DNA from: Planctomycetota bacterium
GTDB taxonomy: Bacteria; Planctomycetota; Planctomycetia; Planctomycetales; Planctomycetaceae
Direction: 5' to 3'
Assembly (NCBI GenBank): GCA_003671275.1
Contig: QWPB01000056.1
Coordinates: 1-46,508, forward strand
DNA length: 46,508 nucleotides
Shown one piece after another: positions 1 to 10,454 of this stretch (the first letter of the stretch is position 1; each line of letters opens with the position of its first letter). The position numbers and the translations under genes are program-made. The notes beneath the pieces were generated by a model that worked only from the letters and a program-made list of their open reading frames with translations, made no database searches and was not told the DNA's origin.

Positions 1-931
1 ATCCCAAGGCCACCCCCGCACTCGGGGGGAAGCCACGCCGTGTCGATTGTTCGAGCCGGCTGGCTGTGGGAAGAGGGGCCAACCCATCCTGGGCACGCAG
101 GGCTGCTTGTTGCTCCATGCGCTGGCCGATCTCATGGGCATCGGTCAGTTCGTGGTAGCCGTTGCACAGTTCCACGCCACCCACGTACAGCTCAAACCGT
201 TCAGCGACCGGGGGGATATCATCGCGAACGCGAGCCAGCGCGGCCTGTGAGGCGGGAAAGTCATGCAGGAACAATGCCCCTTGCTGCGCGATCCACGGTT
301 CGACCCGTTCGGCCAGCAGAAGATTCAGCCACGCATCCCGGTCCAGTGTCTCCGGATATGCCACCGTGATCCCCAACTGTTCGCTCAGGGCCCGAAGTTC
401 ATCGACCGTCCGGTGCAGGACGCGGGTTCCAACGGCCCTCTCAAATGCCTGGTCGTAGGGAATTCGCCGGAATGCCGTGACTGGCAGTTCCGCTTTCGCT
501 GGCAGGTGGATTCCTTCTCTCTGGGGAGCGATGACCGCGTGTCGGACCAGAGCTTCCGTGAAAGCCATCTGGTCATGGTCGGTATCGCCCACCCGGTACC
601 ATTCCAGCATCGTGAATTCGGGGTTATGCCGGGGCCCGCGTTCGAGACTGCGGACGGCTTTGGTGAATTGATAGATTGACTGAGCCCCTGCGACGAGCAG
701 TCGCTTCATGGCAAACTCGGGCGAGGTTTGCAGATACCGGACCGCCCCGCCTCCAATCGGGACCGCCACTGGATCGAGCCATCGATCCACACACACATCT
801 GCCGATAGGAGTGGTGTCTCCACTTCCCAGTAACCTTGTGAGTCGAAAAACTCGCGAATCGAACGGACCACGGCAGCGCGGGCCTGCAGCGTCTCCATGC
901 GAGCGGTGGGTAAGTCGAGTTCCGAGTCCAT
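1..931 (-). CDS. epmA: EF-P--(R)-beta-lysine ligase EpmA (GenX/PoxA), C-terminus cut by window edge
   Basis: A class II lysyl-tRNA-synthetase-like protein without an anticodon-binding domain. The family activates (R)-beta-lysine and attaches it to a lysine of elongation factor P. I translated the minus strand from the ATG at 931; 310 codons run in one frame to the window edge. Visible family features are the N-terminal motif 1 region ([17 protein letters not shown], residues 26-42), motif 2 ([18 protein letters not shown], about 96-113) and a near C-terminal [12 protein letters not shown] segment. The last visible residues (SAGVALG) are the start of motif 3, whose DR must lie just outside the window. 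EpmA proteins are about 325 residues, so only some 10-20 residues are missing. No efp or epmB gene is nearby. Identification is by family motifs read by eye. Confidence 0.85.
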   Translation of the reverse strand, partial: MDSELDLPTARMETLQARAAVVRSIREFFDSQGYWEVETPLLSADVCVDRWLDPVAVPIGGGAVRYLQTSPEFAMKRLLVAGAQSIYQFTKAVRSLERGPRHNPEFTMLEWYRVGDTDHDQMAFTEALVRHAVIAPQREGIHLPAKAELPVTAFRRIPYDQAFERAVGTRVLHRTVDELRALSEQLGITVAYPETLDRDAWLNLLLAERVEPWIAQQGALFLHDFPASQAALARVRDDIPPVAERFELYVGGVELCNGYHELTDAHEIGQRMEQQAALRAQDGLAPLPTASRLEQSTRRGFPPSAGVALG

Positions 932-1094
932 CAGCGTGCCTGTTCAAAGGAGGGAGCCCGGATTGTGACAGTTCTCAATCAGTGAAGGCTATCGTCTTCA
1001 GGAAAACGGGAGGGGAGGCATTCTGAAAACTGCGTCTCATCGTATTTGTGCTGGTGGCAATCAGTTTAGGCAGGCGGTTGAAAAGAGTCTCCCC

Positions 1095-1161
1095 AGGACG
1101 GCCTTTTCAGGCCGTCTCAACCGGGGAAAGTCGATCTCGAACGGCCTGAAAAGGCTGTCCT
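1095..1161. repeat. Inverted pair of 21-bp hairpin repeats
   Basis: Two 21-base units at 1095-1115 and 1141-1161 are reverse complements of each other with one mismatch, separated by 25 bases. Each unit is itself a hairpin (ACGGCC/GGCCGT around an A/T-rich loop). The structure sits between the divergently transcribed epmA and RF-1-domain genes. It may be a REP-like extragenic palindrome or a bidirectional RNA structure; there is no clear T-tract to make it a classical terminator. Confidence 0.7.
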
Positions 1162-1219
1162 ACAGGGTGTTTTAGTTCCCGCTGCTTGTCTTAGTCGGCG
1201 TAGCTGTCAGAATTACGCC

Positions 1220-1717
1220 ATGCATCCCGCCGTCTTGGAACGTGACGCTCTTTTATCTCAGTGCGAGGTCACCCGGACGCGGCGGTCGGGGCCGGGAGGA
1301 CAGAATCGTAATAAGGTAGAAACCGCAATTGTCCTGGTCCACCGCCCCAGTGGCATCAGCGTCGAGGCCAGTGAACGGCGGTCCCAAGGGGAGAATCTGG
1401 CGGTTGCCGTGACACGTCTGCGACGCGAATTAGCAGTCGGCGTTCGCTCTCCCGAGGTGATCTCTTCGCCCAGTCCACTCTGGATGACGCGATTGCGAGG
1501 TAGTCGACTGACGGTCAACCCCGACCATGACGACTATCCACCGCTACTCGCGGAGTCACTCGATCATCTGGCTGCGCTCGACTGGAATGTCAGCTCAGCA
1601 GCCCAGCGGCTACAGACCACTGCCAGCCAGCTGGTGGGGCTGTGGAAAAATCATCCTCCGGCCCTCGACCGCGTGAATCAGGAGAGACGGGTGCGCGGTC
1701 TTCGACGGCTGATGTGA
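1220..1717 (+). CDS. RF-1 (GGQ) domain peptide chain release factor-like protein
   Basis: A 165-residue protein with the class I release-factor catalytic motif: RRSGPGGQNRNKVETA, with G26-G27-Q28. This loop hydrolyses peptidyl-tRNA in the ribosomal peptidyl-transferase centre. The codon-recognition domains of RF1/RF2 are absent, so this belongs with short GGQ proteins such as ArfB (YaeJ) or the RF-H-like group that rescue stalled ribosomes. Unlike ArfB, the C-terminal half (about residues 95-165) is not an obvious Lys/Arg-rich tail, but the last 20 residues are arginine-rich (NQERRVRGLRRLM). It converges on the TPR gene with a 16-base gap. The family is clear; a rescue role is inferred. Confidence 0.8.
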   Translation: MHPAVLERDALLSQCEVTRTRRSGPGGQNRNKVETAIVLVHRPSGISVEASERRSQGENLAVAVTRLRRELAVGVRSPEVISSPSPLWMTRLRGSRLTVNPDHDDYPPLLAESLDHLAALDWNVSSAAQRLQTTASQLVGLWKNHPPALDRVNQERRVRGLRRLM

Positions 1718-1733
1718 CCGGCCAGTCTTGCGG

Positions 1734-3245
1734 TTACTCAGGCTGCGCTGGAGTGGCTGGATCGGCGGTTGCCGGTTCCGGAGCGACGGGGGGCGCCGCC
1801 TCGGGAGCCTCTGTCACTGCCTGGGGAGCGGGCAACGCGGCCGGGGCGGTCTCCGCGGGAAAGGCTCCCGGGGCCTGGGCTGCGGGCTCGTCGATGGTCT
1901 CGCTGAAGTCAGCTGTTTTCAGACTCGCGTCAATCCGTACGGCTTCCTGCAAGTCAGCACTCGCCTGCTGGATTTCACCACTCGATTTGCGTTGCTCCGC
2001 GCGAGTGGCATAGGCCTTGGCCACCACCGCATCAAACCGCTGGGCCCGCCGAAAATCAGCAATCGCCAGATCCAGTTTTCCCTGAGCGAAATAGATATCG
2101 CCTCGCAGTGAGCACACGTCACGGTGTGGTTCAGTTTGCCCAATCTGGTCACAGATCGCCAGGGCTTTGTCAACCTGGCCTTGCTTCCAGAGCACCAGAG
2201 CTTTCCCAAGCTGGGCGGGTATCGAATCCGGCTGCAGCTTCAGGGCATCCTCAAAATTGGTCAATGCCTCGTCCCATCGGGCGACTTTGGCCAGATGCTG
2301 ACCGCGGGCGACCCAGTTGAGTGGATCTTTGGGATCGGCATTCAGATTGCGGTTGAGGGCATCCAGTTCGTACGACCACTCGATCTGGTCGAGATCCGCT
2401 CGAGCCAAGTCGGGTTGTCCCAGAGCGGTGTAGGAGTCGGCCCGCAGCCGGTAGTATTCCATCGTGGCGGGATCGAGTTCGATCGCCTTGGTGAAGTCGG
2501 CGATGGCCTCGGGATGTTTCTGGGCCTTCGCGTAGGCCTGCCCGCGATTGTTCCAGGCGTTGACATACTTGCCATTCAGCTGAATGACCTGGGTGAAATC
2601 CGCAATGGCCTCGTCGGTTTTTCCGGACTGAGTGAAGGCAAAACCACGATTGTTCATGGCGTCAATATATTTGGCATCGATTCGCAAGGCTGCGTTGAAT
2701 TCGTGAATCGCCTTCGTGAAGTCCTCGCGGGCGATCCGCGCCAACCCACGGTTGTTGAGTGGCTGGGCGTAGTTGGGATCCAGGGCAATTGCCTGATTGA
2801 AGTCGGCCATTGCGTCATCAAACTTCTGCTGCACCAGCAGGAAGTAACCGCGCGTGTTGAAATGCCGGGCATTATCTGGCTGAAGGGCGATAATCTGGTT
2901 GAAGTCCAGAACCGCGCGGGGATAGAGCTGCTGGTCGGCATAAATCGAAGCCCGAGTGATATACGCTTCGACGAGTCGCGGATTCGACGCGATTGCCTGG
3001 TTCAGCAACTGTACCGCGCCACTGAGATTCTTTTTCTGGACCAGTTCGCGAGCGAGCTTCACGGCTTCCTGCGGAGAAATCCGGCGGGCACTGTTGGCAA
3101 CGGCAGCGTTCGATGCTGTCGGAGCTTCGACCGGTGCGGCAACTGCGGGAATGGTCGCCGGAGCATCAGCTACCGGGGCGGGTGTGTCACTGCCGCCACA
3201 TCCCGTCAAACCTATCAAGAGTACCCAGGGAATCGACTTGCGCAT
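1734..3245 (-). CDS. TPR-repeat lipoprotein
   Basis: A 503-residue protein that starts with a lipoprotein signal (MRKSIPWVLLIGLTGC, lipobox LTGC with Cys16). An Ala/Pro-rich spacer follows to about residue 55. Roughly ten tetratricopeptide repeats of about 34 residues then run to about residue 420, with phrases such as NNRGLARIAREDFTKAIHEF and NNRGQAYAKAQKHPEAIADF. The tail (about 440-503) is Ala/Pro/Glu-rich and low in complexity. TPRs bind proteins, so a membrane-anchored scaffold in the periplasm is likely; no partner is identifiable. It is last in a minus-strand series and is separated from the upstream oxidoreductase by a strong terminator, so it probably has its own promoter within 3246-3546. 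Confidence 0.85.
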   Translation of the reverse strand: MRKSIPWVLLIGLTGCGGSDTPAPVADAPATIPAVAAPVEAPTASNAAVANSARRISPQEAVKLARELVQKKNLSGAVQLLNQAIASNPRLVEAYITRASIYADQQLYPRAVLDFNQIIALQPDNARHFNTRGYFLLVQQKFDDAMADFNQAIALDPNYAQPLNNRGLARIAREDFTKAIHEFNAALRIDAKYIDAMNNRGFAFTQSGKTDEAIADFTQVIQLNGKYVNAWNNRGQAYAKAQKHPEAIADFTKAIELDPATMEYYRLRADSYTALGQPDLARADLDQIEWSYELDALNRNLNADPKDPLNWVARGQHLAKVARWDEALTNFEDALKLQPDSIPAQLGKALVLWKQGQVDKALAICDQIGQTEPHRDVCSLRGDIYFAQGKLDLAIADFRRAQRFDAVVAKAYATRAEQRKSSGEIQQASADLQEAVRIDASLKTADFSETIDEPAAQAPGAFPAETAPAALPAPQAVTEAPEAAPPVAPEPATADPATPAQPE

Positions 3246-3618
3246 GGTGAATCGTCCATCCGTGAACCATCCTGGCGTCCCTGCCAGACCGCGTGAGGGA
3301 TCTGCCCTCGCTTCATCCCGGCTTGTATCCCAGGACTGCGGATCGGGTCAATGGCGGTTACTTGCATCCCCATTTCAGGCGTGGAAAACGCATCTTGCGG
3401 GTGCGGTGGACCGTCGTCGAAACCGTGGGAAAGCGTCCAATGACTGATGGCGATCTACCCACATTTTCAGGTTGGACGAAGCACTTTCGTCGATGATTCA
3501 CCTGCCCTGGCAACCAGGCATCTTCCCGTTGATCACACCACACTCGAAAAAAAGAGGCCCAGGGGATATCTCCTCCGGGCCTCTCGGTTTTGTCAAGAAA
3601 TCGGTAGTCGCGGATCAG
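3246..3618. other. Intergenic region upstream of the TPR lipoprotein
   Basis: This stretch holds the 5' region of the TPR gene (transcribed leftward) and, at 3547-3584, the terminator of the oxidoreductase gene. I see no convincing coding sequence or repeat in the remainder. Confidence 0.5.
3547..3584 (-). terminator. Rho-independent terminator of the Gfo/Idh/MocA gene
   Basis: Read on the minus strand, AGAGGCCC (3584-3577) pairs perfectly with GGGCCTCT (3560-3553) around a 16-base loop that can partly pair further. It runs directly into a seven-base T tract (3553-3547). It lies 35 bases past the oxidoreductase stop codon, where a transcript end is expected. Confidence 0.85.
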
Positions 3619-5073
3619 CTAGATCGCCACGTTGATCTCGTACCCCTGGCGCTGTTCGCGGCCCATCCAGGCCGCGGCGGCATCGTCGCCGGTGATCATC
3701 TCGGCGACGGAGTCCCAGTTGATCTTGCGGTCCAGGCGGATCGCAATGTTGGCCAGGTGGCAGACCGTCATCGCGCGGTGGTGCGAGAAGACGTCCGAGA
3801 TCGGGTTCTTGCGGGTGCCGATGCACTCGAAGAAGTTGGCCATGTGCGACTCGGGCAGCTTGCCGCCGTAGACCTTTTCCATGGCATCTTCGCCCAGCGG
3901 CTTGTCCTTCAGGGCCTCGAACGCCTGTCCGCTGAGCTTGCCTCGGCTGACATGGAATACGCCATCGGTGCCTTCGAACAGGATGCCGTTGCCGCCCTCC
4001 AGCTTGCCTTCCTTGTTGACCAGTCCGCACAACTTCTTCTGGTCGTCGCTCAGGTCATCGACGATTCCCATCACGACATCGTTCGGACACATGACCGTGA
4101 CATCGAACTTCGAGGCCACATTGTATTCATCGTTCCGGGTCGGGACGCCATCCTTCAATTCGACCGGATGCTGGCCCTTACCGCTGACCGAGGTCGGGCC
4201 GGTCTTGTCCATACCGATGGCCCATGAGGCAATGTCGACATGGTGCGCGCCCCAGTCGGTCATTTTGCCGCCCGAGTACTCGTACCACCAACGGAACTCG
4301 TAGTGGCACCGCGAAGCGGGATAACGGTTGTTGGTGCTTTGCTCGTTCTTACCAGCCCGATAATCGACGAGAGGCGCCTGTCCCAGCCACTTATCCCAAT
4401 TGAGTCCAGTCGGCACGCTACCGACGGGGATCACGCCGCTGGGCTTCACGCCTCCAATCGCACAGGTGACCTTCTTCACGGTACCGATCCGACCATCACG
4501 GATCATGGCAATCGCTCGCAGGAAGTTGCGGCCCATTTCGGTCCGCTGCTGGGTACCGACCTGGAAAACGCGGTTGGTCTCTTTCAGCACCTTGACGATC
4601 TGCTTGCCCTCGTTGATGGTCAGGGTCAGCGGCTTTTCGCAATAGATATCCTTGCCCGCCTGCATCGCTTCGATGGCGATCTTCGAGTGCCAGTGGTCGG
4701 GCGTCACGATCGTGACGACATCGATGTCTTTGCGTTCGAGAATCTTCTGGTAGTCCTCGTAGACATCGATGTCGGCCTTCTGGCCGTTCTTTTCGTTGTT
4801 GGAAGCGGCAATCTGCTTCCCTTCGGCGGCGTGGTTCGCATCGACATCACAGACCGCGACACAGGTCGCAAATTTCATCGCCTGTGGGCCGACGGCTTTC
4901 CAGCGATCACCGGTTCCGATGCAGCCGAGTCGCAGTCGAGCGTTCGGACTCTTCGCGTCATCAGCGAGCGTCCTTGACGAAGGAATCCACAAGGGAGCCA
5001 CCGCTCCGGCGGCGGCCAGAAGAGAAGTGTTCTGCAAGAACAGACGACGATTGACCGGCTGAGACTGACTCAT
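3619..5073 (-). CDS. Tat-exported Gfo/Idh/MocA family oxidoreductase
   Basis: 484 residues from the ATG at 5073; an upstream in-frame start exists, but this one puts a twin-arginine signal at the very N-terminus (NRRLFLQNTSLLAAAGAVAP, residues 8-27). An NAD(P)-binding Rossmann fold follows (RLGCIGTGDRW), then the family motif CEKPLTLTINEG, whose lysine normally acts in catalysis. The C-terminal domain carries MTDWGAHHVDIA with the usual His/Asp residues. Such enzymes oxidise or reduce sugars and cyclitols with a tightly bound cofactor, and planctomycete genomes hold many exported versions. The substrate cannot be predicted. It is followed by its own terminator and lies 147 bases downstream of ruvX, probably as a single-gene unit. 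Confidence 0.9.
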   Translation of the reverse strand: MSQSQPVNRRLFLQNTSLLAAAGAVAPLWIPSSRTLADDAKSPNARLRLGCIGTGDRWKAVGPQAMKFATCVAVCDVDANHAAEGKQIAASNNEKNGQKADIDVYEDYQKILERKDIDVVTIVTPDHWHSKIAIEAMQAGKDIYCEKPLTLTINEGKQIVKVLKETNRVFQVGTQQRTEMGRNFLRAIAMIRDGRIGTVKKVTCAIGGVKPSGVIPVGSVPTGLNWDKWLGQAPLVDYRAGKNEQSTNNRYPASRCHYEFRWWYEYSGGKMTDWGAHHVDIASWAIGMDKTGPTSVSGKGQHPVELKDGVPTRNDEYNVASKFDVTVMCPNDVVMGIVDDLSDDQKKLCGLVNKEGKLEGGNGILFEGTDGVFHVSRGKLSGQAFEALKDKPLGEDAMEKVYGGKLPESHMANFFECIGTRKNPISDVFSHHRAMTVCHLANIAIRLDRKINWDSVAEMITGDDAAAAWMGREQRQGYEINVAI

Positions 5074-5220
5074 CGAGTGGTTTCCTCGGGCAGCGGGACG
5101 AACAGCAGAGTGCGACACGTCGGCCAGTAACCGACACGATACAGATTCACTCAGCCTGATGAGCCAGATCGTAACCAAACCATTCCCAAATGTCAGGGTT
5201 TCGCCCCGACACTCCTGCCG

Positions 5221-5769
5221 CTAGTCGTCGTTTTCTGTTTCAGCCTCAGCCTCGATGGCGTCGTTTTCCATCAGGAATGTCTCCAGCTCCGCTCCGCGCG
5301 GAGGGCGGCGGCTGTCGAGATACGCTTGCAGTAGCACCTGGGCAGCCAGCATGTCGAGCTTCTTTTTTCGCTGGGCCCGTGACAGGTCCAGCTCGACCAG
5401 CCGATCTTCCACGACCGCCGATGTACACCGTTCATCATGCAGGGTCACCGGCAGTTGGAACGTCTGATGGAGCCATCGGGCAAATTGACGGCACTGTTGG
5501 GACTTGGGGCTTTCGGACCCATTCATAAAGATCGGAAGTCCCACCACGAGCCCGGCTACGCAATACTCTTGAATCCAGTATTGGAACCGTGCCTGATCGA
5601 GCGTAGGAGTCCGCCGGGTGTAGTTTTCAACGGGGCAAGCCATCGACTGTTCGGGATCGGAAACGGCGAAGCCCATCCGCTTGTCGCCATAGTCGATGGC
5701 CAGCAGCCGGCCACGCGGCGGCATGTCCGGAAAAACAAAAGCATCCAGCGGAGGGGATTCGTGCGACAT
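5221..5769 (-). CDS. ruvX: YqgF/RuvX family (putative Holliday junction resolvase / pre-16S rRNA nuclease)
   Basis: A 182-residue RNase H-like fold protein. The first strand carries the catalytic aspartate (LLAIDYGDKRMGFAVSD, D26). The middle has VVGLPIFMNGSESPKSQQC and the later acidic motif LHDERCTSAVVEDRL, followed by KKKLDMLAAQVLLQAYL; these match the conserved order of YqgF proteins. Family members process the 5' end of 16S rRNA, and a Holliday-junction role has been proposed. About 20 extra residues precede the domain, and an acidic tail (DAIEAEAETENDD) follows it. The gene is downstream of pepA in the same direction, separated by a 205-base repeat-bearing gap. Confidence 0.92.
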   Translation of the reverse strand: MSHESPPLDAFVFPDMPPRGRLLAIDYGDKRMGFAVSDPEQSMACPVENYTRRTPTLDQARFQYWIQEYCVAGLVVGLPIFMNGSESPKSQQCRQFARWLHQTFQLPVTLHDERCTSAVVEDRLVELDLSRAQRKKKLDMLAAQVLLQAYLDSRRPPRGAELETFLMENDAIEAEAETENDD

Positions 5770-5811
5770 GACGGTGGGACGGAAGCCGTATTAGAACTGG
5801 TTCGCGGGATC

Positions 5812-5883
5812 GGCAGGCAAGACTGTCTGCCCGACTGAAACCGTGGCACAGGCATTAACAGTGGGACAGACATTCCTGTCTGT
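5812..5883. repeat. Two short GGCAGACA-type hairpin repeats
   Basis: In the pepA-ruvX gap, the hairpin GGCAGGCA/TGTCTGCC spans 5812-5831 with one mispair. A second, ACAGACA/TGTCTGT, spans 5866-5883 with perfect 7-base arms and a 4-base loop. Both share the core (G)ACAG(A)C...(T)GTCTG. Related hairpins are found upstream of dcd at 8305-8384, so this is a dispersed extragenic repeat family. Confidence 0.6.
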
Positions 5884-5974
5884 GCGCACGGAGGTCTGTA
5901 CGCTCGGAAGACAACTTCTGAACCTGCTTTCACTGCGGGGCCGGGCGAATCCCATGGGCTCGCGTCGGCAGCGT

Positions 5975-7462
5975 TCAGGCAAAGCGTTTGGCCACTTCCA
6001 CCAGGGTGCGGACCATCGCTCCCGTGGCTCCTCCGTCGCGATGGGCCTTGGAGGACTCCATGAAGGCGGGCCCCGCGATGTCCAGATGAACCCACGGCTT
6101 CCCGCCCACGAACTTCTCCAGAAACTTGGCAGCGGTGATCGCCCCGCCCCAGCGGGTGCCGATGTTCTTCATGTCCGCCGTGTCGCACTTCAGCTGTTCG
6201 GAAAAGCTGTCGAACATCGGCATGGGCCAGGCGTCTTCGCCAGCCTCGCGGGCCGCCGCGAGTAACTGATCGCCCCATTCCGAATGGTTGGGAAAGACTC
6301 CTGTCACTTCCTCGCCCAGAGCCACCACACAAGCTCCGGTCAACGTGGCCAGATCGATCAGCTTGTCGACCCCCTGATCGACCACATAGGACAGCACGTC
6401 AGCCAGGACCAGCCGCCCTTCGGCATCGGTATTCATGATCTCAATCGTCATGCCGTTGCGGGCGGTCAGGATCTCGCCGAGCATAAACGCCGACCCGCTC
6501 GGCATATTCTCGACCAATCCCGCCGCCATCAGGACGTTGACTTTGAGCTTGAGGCGGGCGATGGCCAGAACGGCCCCCAAGGCGGTCGCCGCCCCAGCCA
6601 TGTCGCATTTCATCGTCTTCATCGAGTCCGACGGCTTGAGCGACAATCCGCCGCTGTCGAACGTGACTCCCTTTCCAACGAGTCCCAGCCACGGTTGACC
6701 GGCTCCCGCCCCCTCGTACCGCAACAGAACCACACGGGGCGGGCGGACGCTACCCCGGGCCACTCCATGCAGCGACCCCATCTTTTCGGCAAGAATGCGG
6801 TCTTCGTCCAGAACCTCGCAGGCCAGTCCCAACCGCTGGGCTTCCGCAACGGCTCGCTGGGCGAACGTTTCGGGATACAGCTCGCCCGGATGCCGGTTCA
6901 CCAGTTCGCGGGTCAAATTGGTCGACTCGCCCACGATCAGCCCCGTCTGGACACCCCGCTCGGCATCGGCCACGGCGGCGGGACTAACCAGCAGGCTGAC
7001 CTCATCAAAGCGGAAACGGTCCGGCTCAGCCTTGTAAAGTCCCTGTCCGACACAGCCCACTGTCATGGCATTGGCCACTACGGAGGCCACTGACTCCTCG
7101 TCCAGTCCCGCCAATGGGGCTGCGGGCAGGGCCACAGCGACGGAGGCCACAGCCCGGGTGGAGAGCTTGCGGGCCACGGTCATCAGGGCCCGATCAAGTC
7201 TGGACTTGGTCAGCGTCGCTGCCTCGCCCAGTCCGACCACGCATACCCGTGTCGCAGCGATACCCGTGACCTGCAACAGCTCGATCGATTCGGCGAGCTT
7301 ACCGGTGATGTCTCCACGCGCGATCAAGGCGGCGATCGTTCCTCCCAGTGAGGCGTCCACGAGCTGGGTCGGAGCGGGCAACGGAGCCTTTTCAAACACA
7401 GTCACAACCAGCCAGTCGGCCACCACTTGAACCGGGGATGCATCCAGTACGCGAATCTTCAT
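5975..7462 (-). CDS. pepA: Leucyl aminopeptidase (M17 family, PepA)
   Basis: 495 residues, the usual length for a two-zinc cytosolic M17 aminopeptidase that removes N-terminal residues from peptides. The N-terminal macro-like domain (about 1-165) is followed by the catalytic domain with all expected metal and active-site residues. These are K264 and D269 (GKGVTFDSGG), D287 (MKCDMAG), and D346, E348 and R350 in the M17 signature NTDAEGRLVLAD. The start ATG follows a GAGAGATTCTG stretch, a reasonable ribosome-binding site. It lies 134 bases downstream of dcd on the same strand. Function is housekeeping peptide turnover; some M17 enzymes also bind DNA, which cannot be judged here. Confidence 0.95.
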   Translation of the reverse strand: MKIRVLDASPVQVVADWLVVTVFEKAPLPAPTQLVDASLGGTIAALIARGDITGKLAESIELLQVTGIAATRVCVVGLGEAATLTKSRLDRALMTVARKLSTRAVASVAVALPAAPLAGLDEESVASVVANAMTVGCVGQGLYKAEPDRFRFDEVSLLVSPAAVADAERGVQTGLIVGESTNLTRELVNRHPGELYPETFAQRAVAEAQRLGLACEVLDEDRILAEKMGSLHGVARGSVRPPRVVLLRYEGAGAGQPWLGLVGKGVTFDSGGLSLKPSDSMKTMKCDMAGAATALGAVLAIARLKLKVNVLMAAGLVENMPSGSAFMLGEILTARNGMTIEIMNTDAEGRLVLADVLSYVVDQGVDKLIDLATLTGACVVALGEEVTGVFPNHSEWGDQLLAAAREAGEDAWPMPMFDSFSEQLKCDTADMKNIGTRWGGAITAAKFLEKFVGGKPWVHLDIAGPAFMESSKAHRDGGATGAMVRTLVEVAKRFA

Positions 7463-7596
7463 CAGAATCTCTCCATCGTCCCGCAGGACCAGTATCCAAC
7501 CAGGCCATCATCCCGACGGCTTCCGGTGCAGAGTGTAGCGAGCAGATCACAGTTTGTGGGGGCCGGACAGCGGCGTTTTTGTTCTCGAAGGGGCGC

Positions 7597-8154
7597 TTAC
7601 TGTTCACTCCATAGACGCCGCTGACGATCCTCTTTTGATTGCATTTCGGTATACAGCAGACTTGGCTGGATGTCGTGGTTGTTCTGATATTTGCCTTTGT
7701 CGTATTCGCGAATGGCACCTTCGATGGTGTGATAGAAAATCTGGCAGATTTCCACGCCCGGATAGATCCGTACGGGCTGGACGGCGTACATCTCCAGTGT
7801 CCAGTAACCACAGAATCCAACATCCCCGAACCCGGCTGTAACATGCACAAACAGTCCCAGTCTTCCAACGGAAGAGCGGCCTTCGAGCATCGGAACCAGA
7901 TTGTGCGTCTCGGTACGCTCCACGGTCCGAGCGAGATAGAGCTGCCCCGGGTTGAGCTCCAGTCCGTCCGGGGGAATCTCAATGCGACGATGTCGACTGG
8001 GGCGCCGCATGTCGAGAACAATCTCTTCATACACCAGCAGCTCATTATGCAACCGCAGGTTGTAGCTGTTCGGGTTCAGCTGGGACTCGCGGAACGGATC
8101 AATCATAATATCCGTTCCCAGTCGAGCCTGGATCTCGCTGCCGCTGAGGATCAT
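7597..8154 (-). CDS. dcd: dCTP deaminase
   Basis: 185 residues from the ATG at 8154, starting MILSGSEIQARLG as in the family. The frame stays open upstream but runs through intergenic repeats, so a longer start is unlikely. Dcd deaminates dCTP to dUTP on the way to dTTP. The signature RSSVGRLGLFVHVTAGFGD (about 93-111) is followed by the catalytic glutamate in GYWTLEM (E121). A C-terminal segment (KYQNNHDIQPSLLY) closes over the nucleotide. Whether it is also a dUTPase (bifunctional type) cannot be settled by eye. It sits between glyS and pepA on the same strand. Confidence 0.93.
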   Translation of the reverse strand: MILSGSEIQARLGTDIMIDPFRESQLNPNSYNLRLHNELLVYEEIVLDMRRPSRHRRIEIPPDGLELNPGQLYLARTVERTETHNLVPMLEGRSSVGRLGLFVHVTAGFGDVGFCGYWTLEMYAVQPVRIYPGVEICQIFYHTIEGAIREYDKGKYQNNHDIQPSLLYTEMQSKEDRQRRLWSEQ

Positions 8155-8304
8155 GAAAACGCGCCACAGAGAAGGGATAGCGAATGGATTTCTGCCGACC
8201 ACGAACGGACCAGCAGAGATACTCGGAGAATAGCGAGACGCGCTCCCGACAGCCAATCGCACCCCCAGTGTGGCGGGATGAATGTGTGCGTTCGGAAAGT
8301 CGGT

Positions 8305-8384
8305 GCGGCAGGCCATCCTGTCTGCCGCATGCATCGCACGCATCGTTTTCCTGGGGATCGTGGGGCAGGCCATCTTGACTCGCC
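8305..8384. repeat. Hairpin repeat and a related half-copy upstream of dcd
   Basis: GCGGCAG (8305-8311) and CTGCCGC (8322-8328) form a perfect 7-base stem around GCCATCCTGT. A second related unit, GGGGCAGGCCATCTTGACT, follows at about 8361-8379 without a clean partner arm. Both share GGCAGGCCATC, so they are copies of one repeat. They belong with the GGCAG/CTGCC hairpins at 5812-5883. Confidence 0.6.
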
Positions 8385-8418
8385 TCACGACCTGCTGTCT
8401 TAACGCGCACTCGCGGGA

Positions 8419-10101
<1,683 letters not shown>

Positions 10102-10454
10102 GTCTGTCCTGCATCCCGACGAAAATGACTCTAAACCCCATGCATCCCGGACGATCCGATGTCCACGGAGTCTGGCACTGGTTCCCCAAGTTGCCATATG
10201 AACGAACGGATCGTAGAGGACGCGAGCCATGTGGGAAAGAACAGCGACGATTTCCCCACGGTGTCGCACGGTTTCACCGTAGGCCAGCTGTCAGCCATCA
10301 GCATTCAGCCAGCAGAAGACTTCCCCAGCGTGAAACAGTGCGTTGCCGTGCGAATTCCCAAGAACCGATAGATGGCTTCACAGAATCCCAAAGATGGCTG
10401 ACGGCAACACAATCCAACGGGAGTCATTGATCTAACCACTCCCCGGAACGGCCC
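10102..10454. other. 353-base gap between glyS and a sulfatase
   Basis: No recognisable gene. A perfect 10-base inverted repeat, GTCAGCCATC at 10290-10299 and GATGGCTGAC at 10393-10402, frames about 90 bases. It presumably contains the glyS promoter near its left end. Confidence 0.4.

Noticed and set aside
2124-3296. Long plus-strand open frame (390 codons) opposite the TPR gene
   Set aside because: It mirrors the TPR repeats on the other strand, has no signal or family motif, and the minus strand has a clear lipoprotein with repeats.
7597-8388. 263-codon version of dcd
   Set aside because: The additional N-terminus is translated from intergenic hairpin repeats, and dCTP deaminases begin at MILSGSEI or similar.
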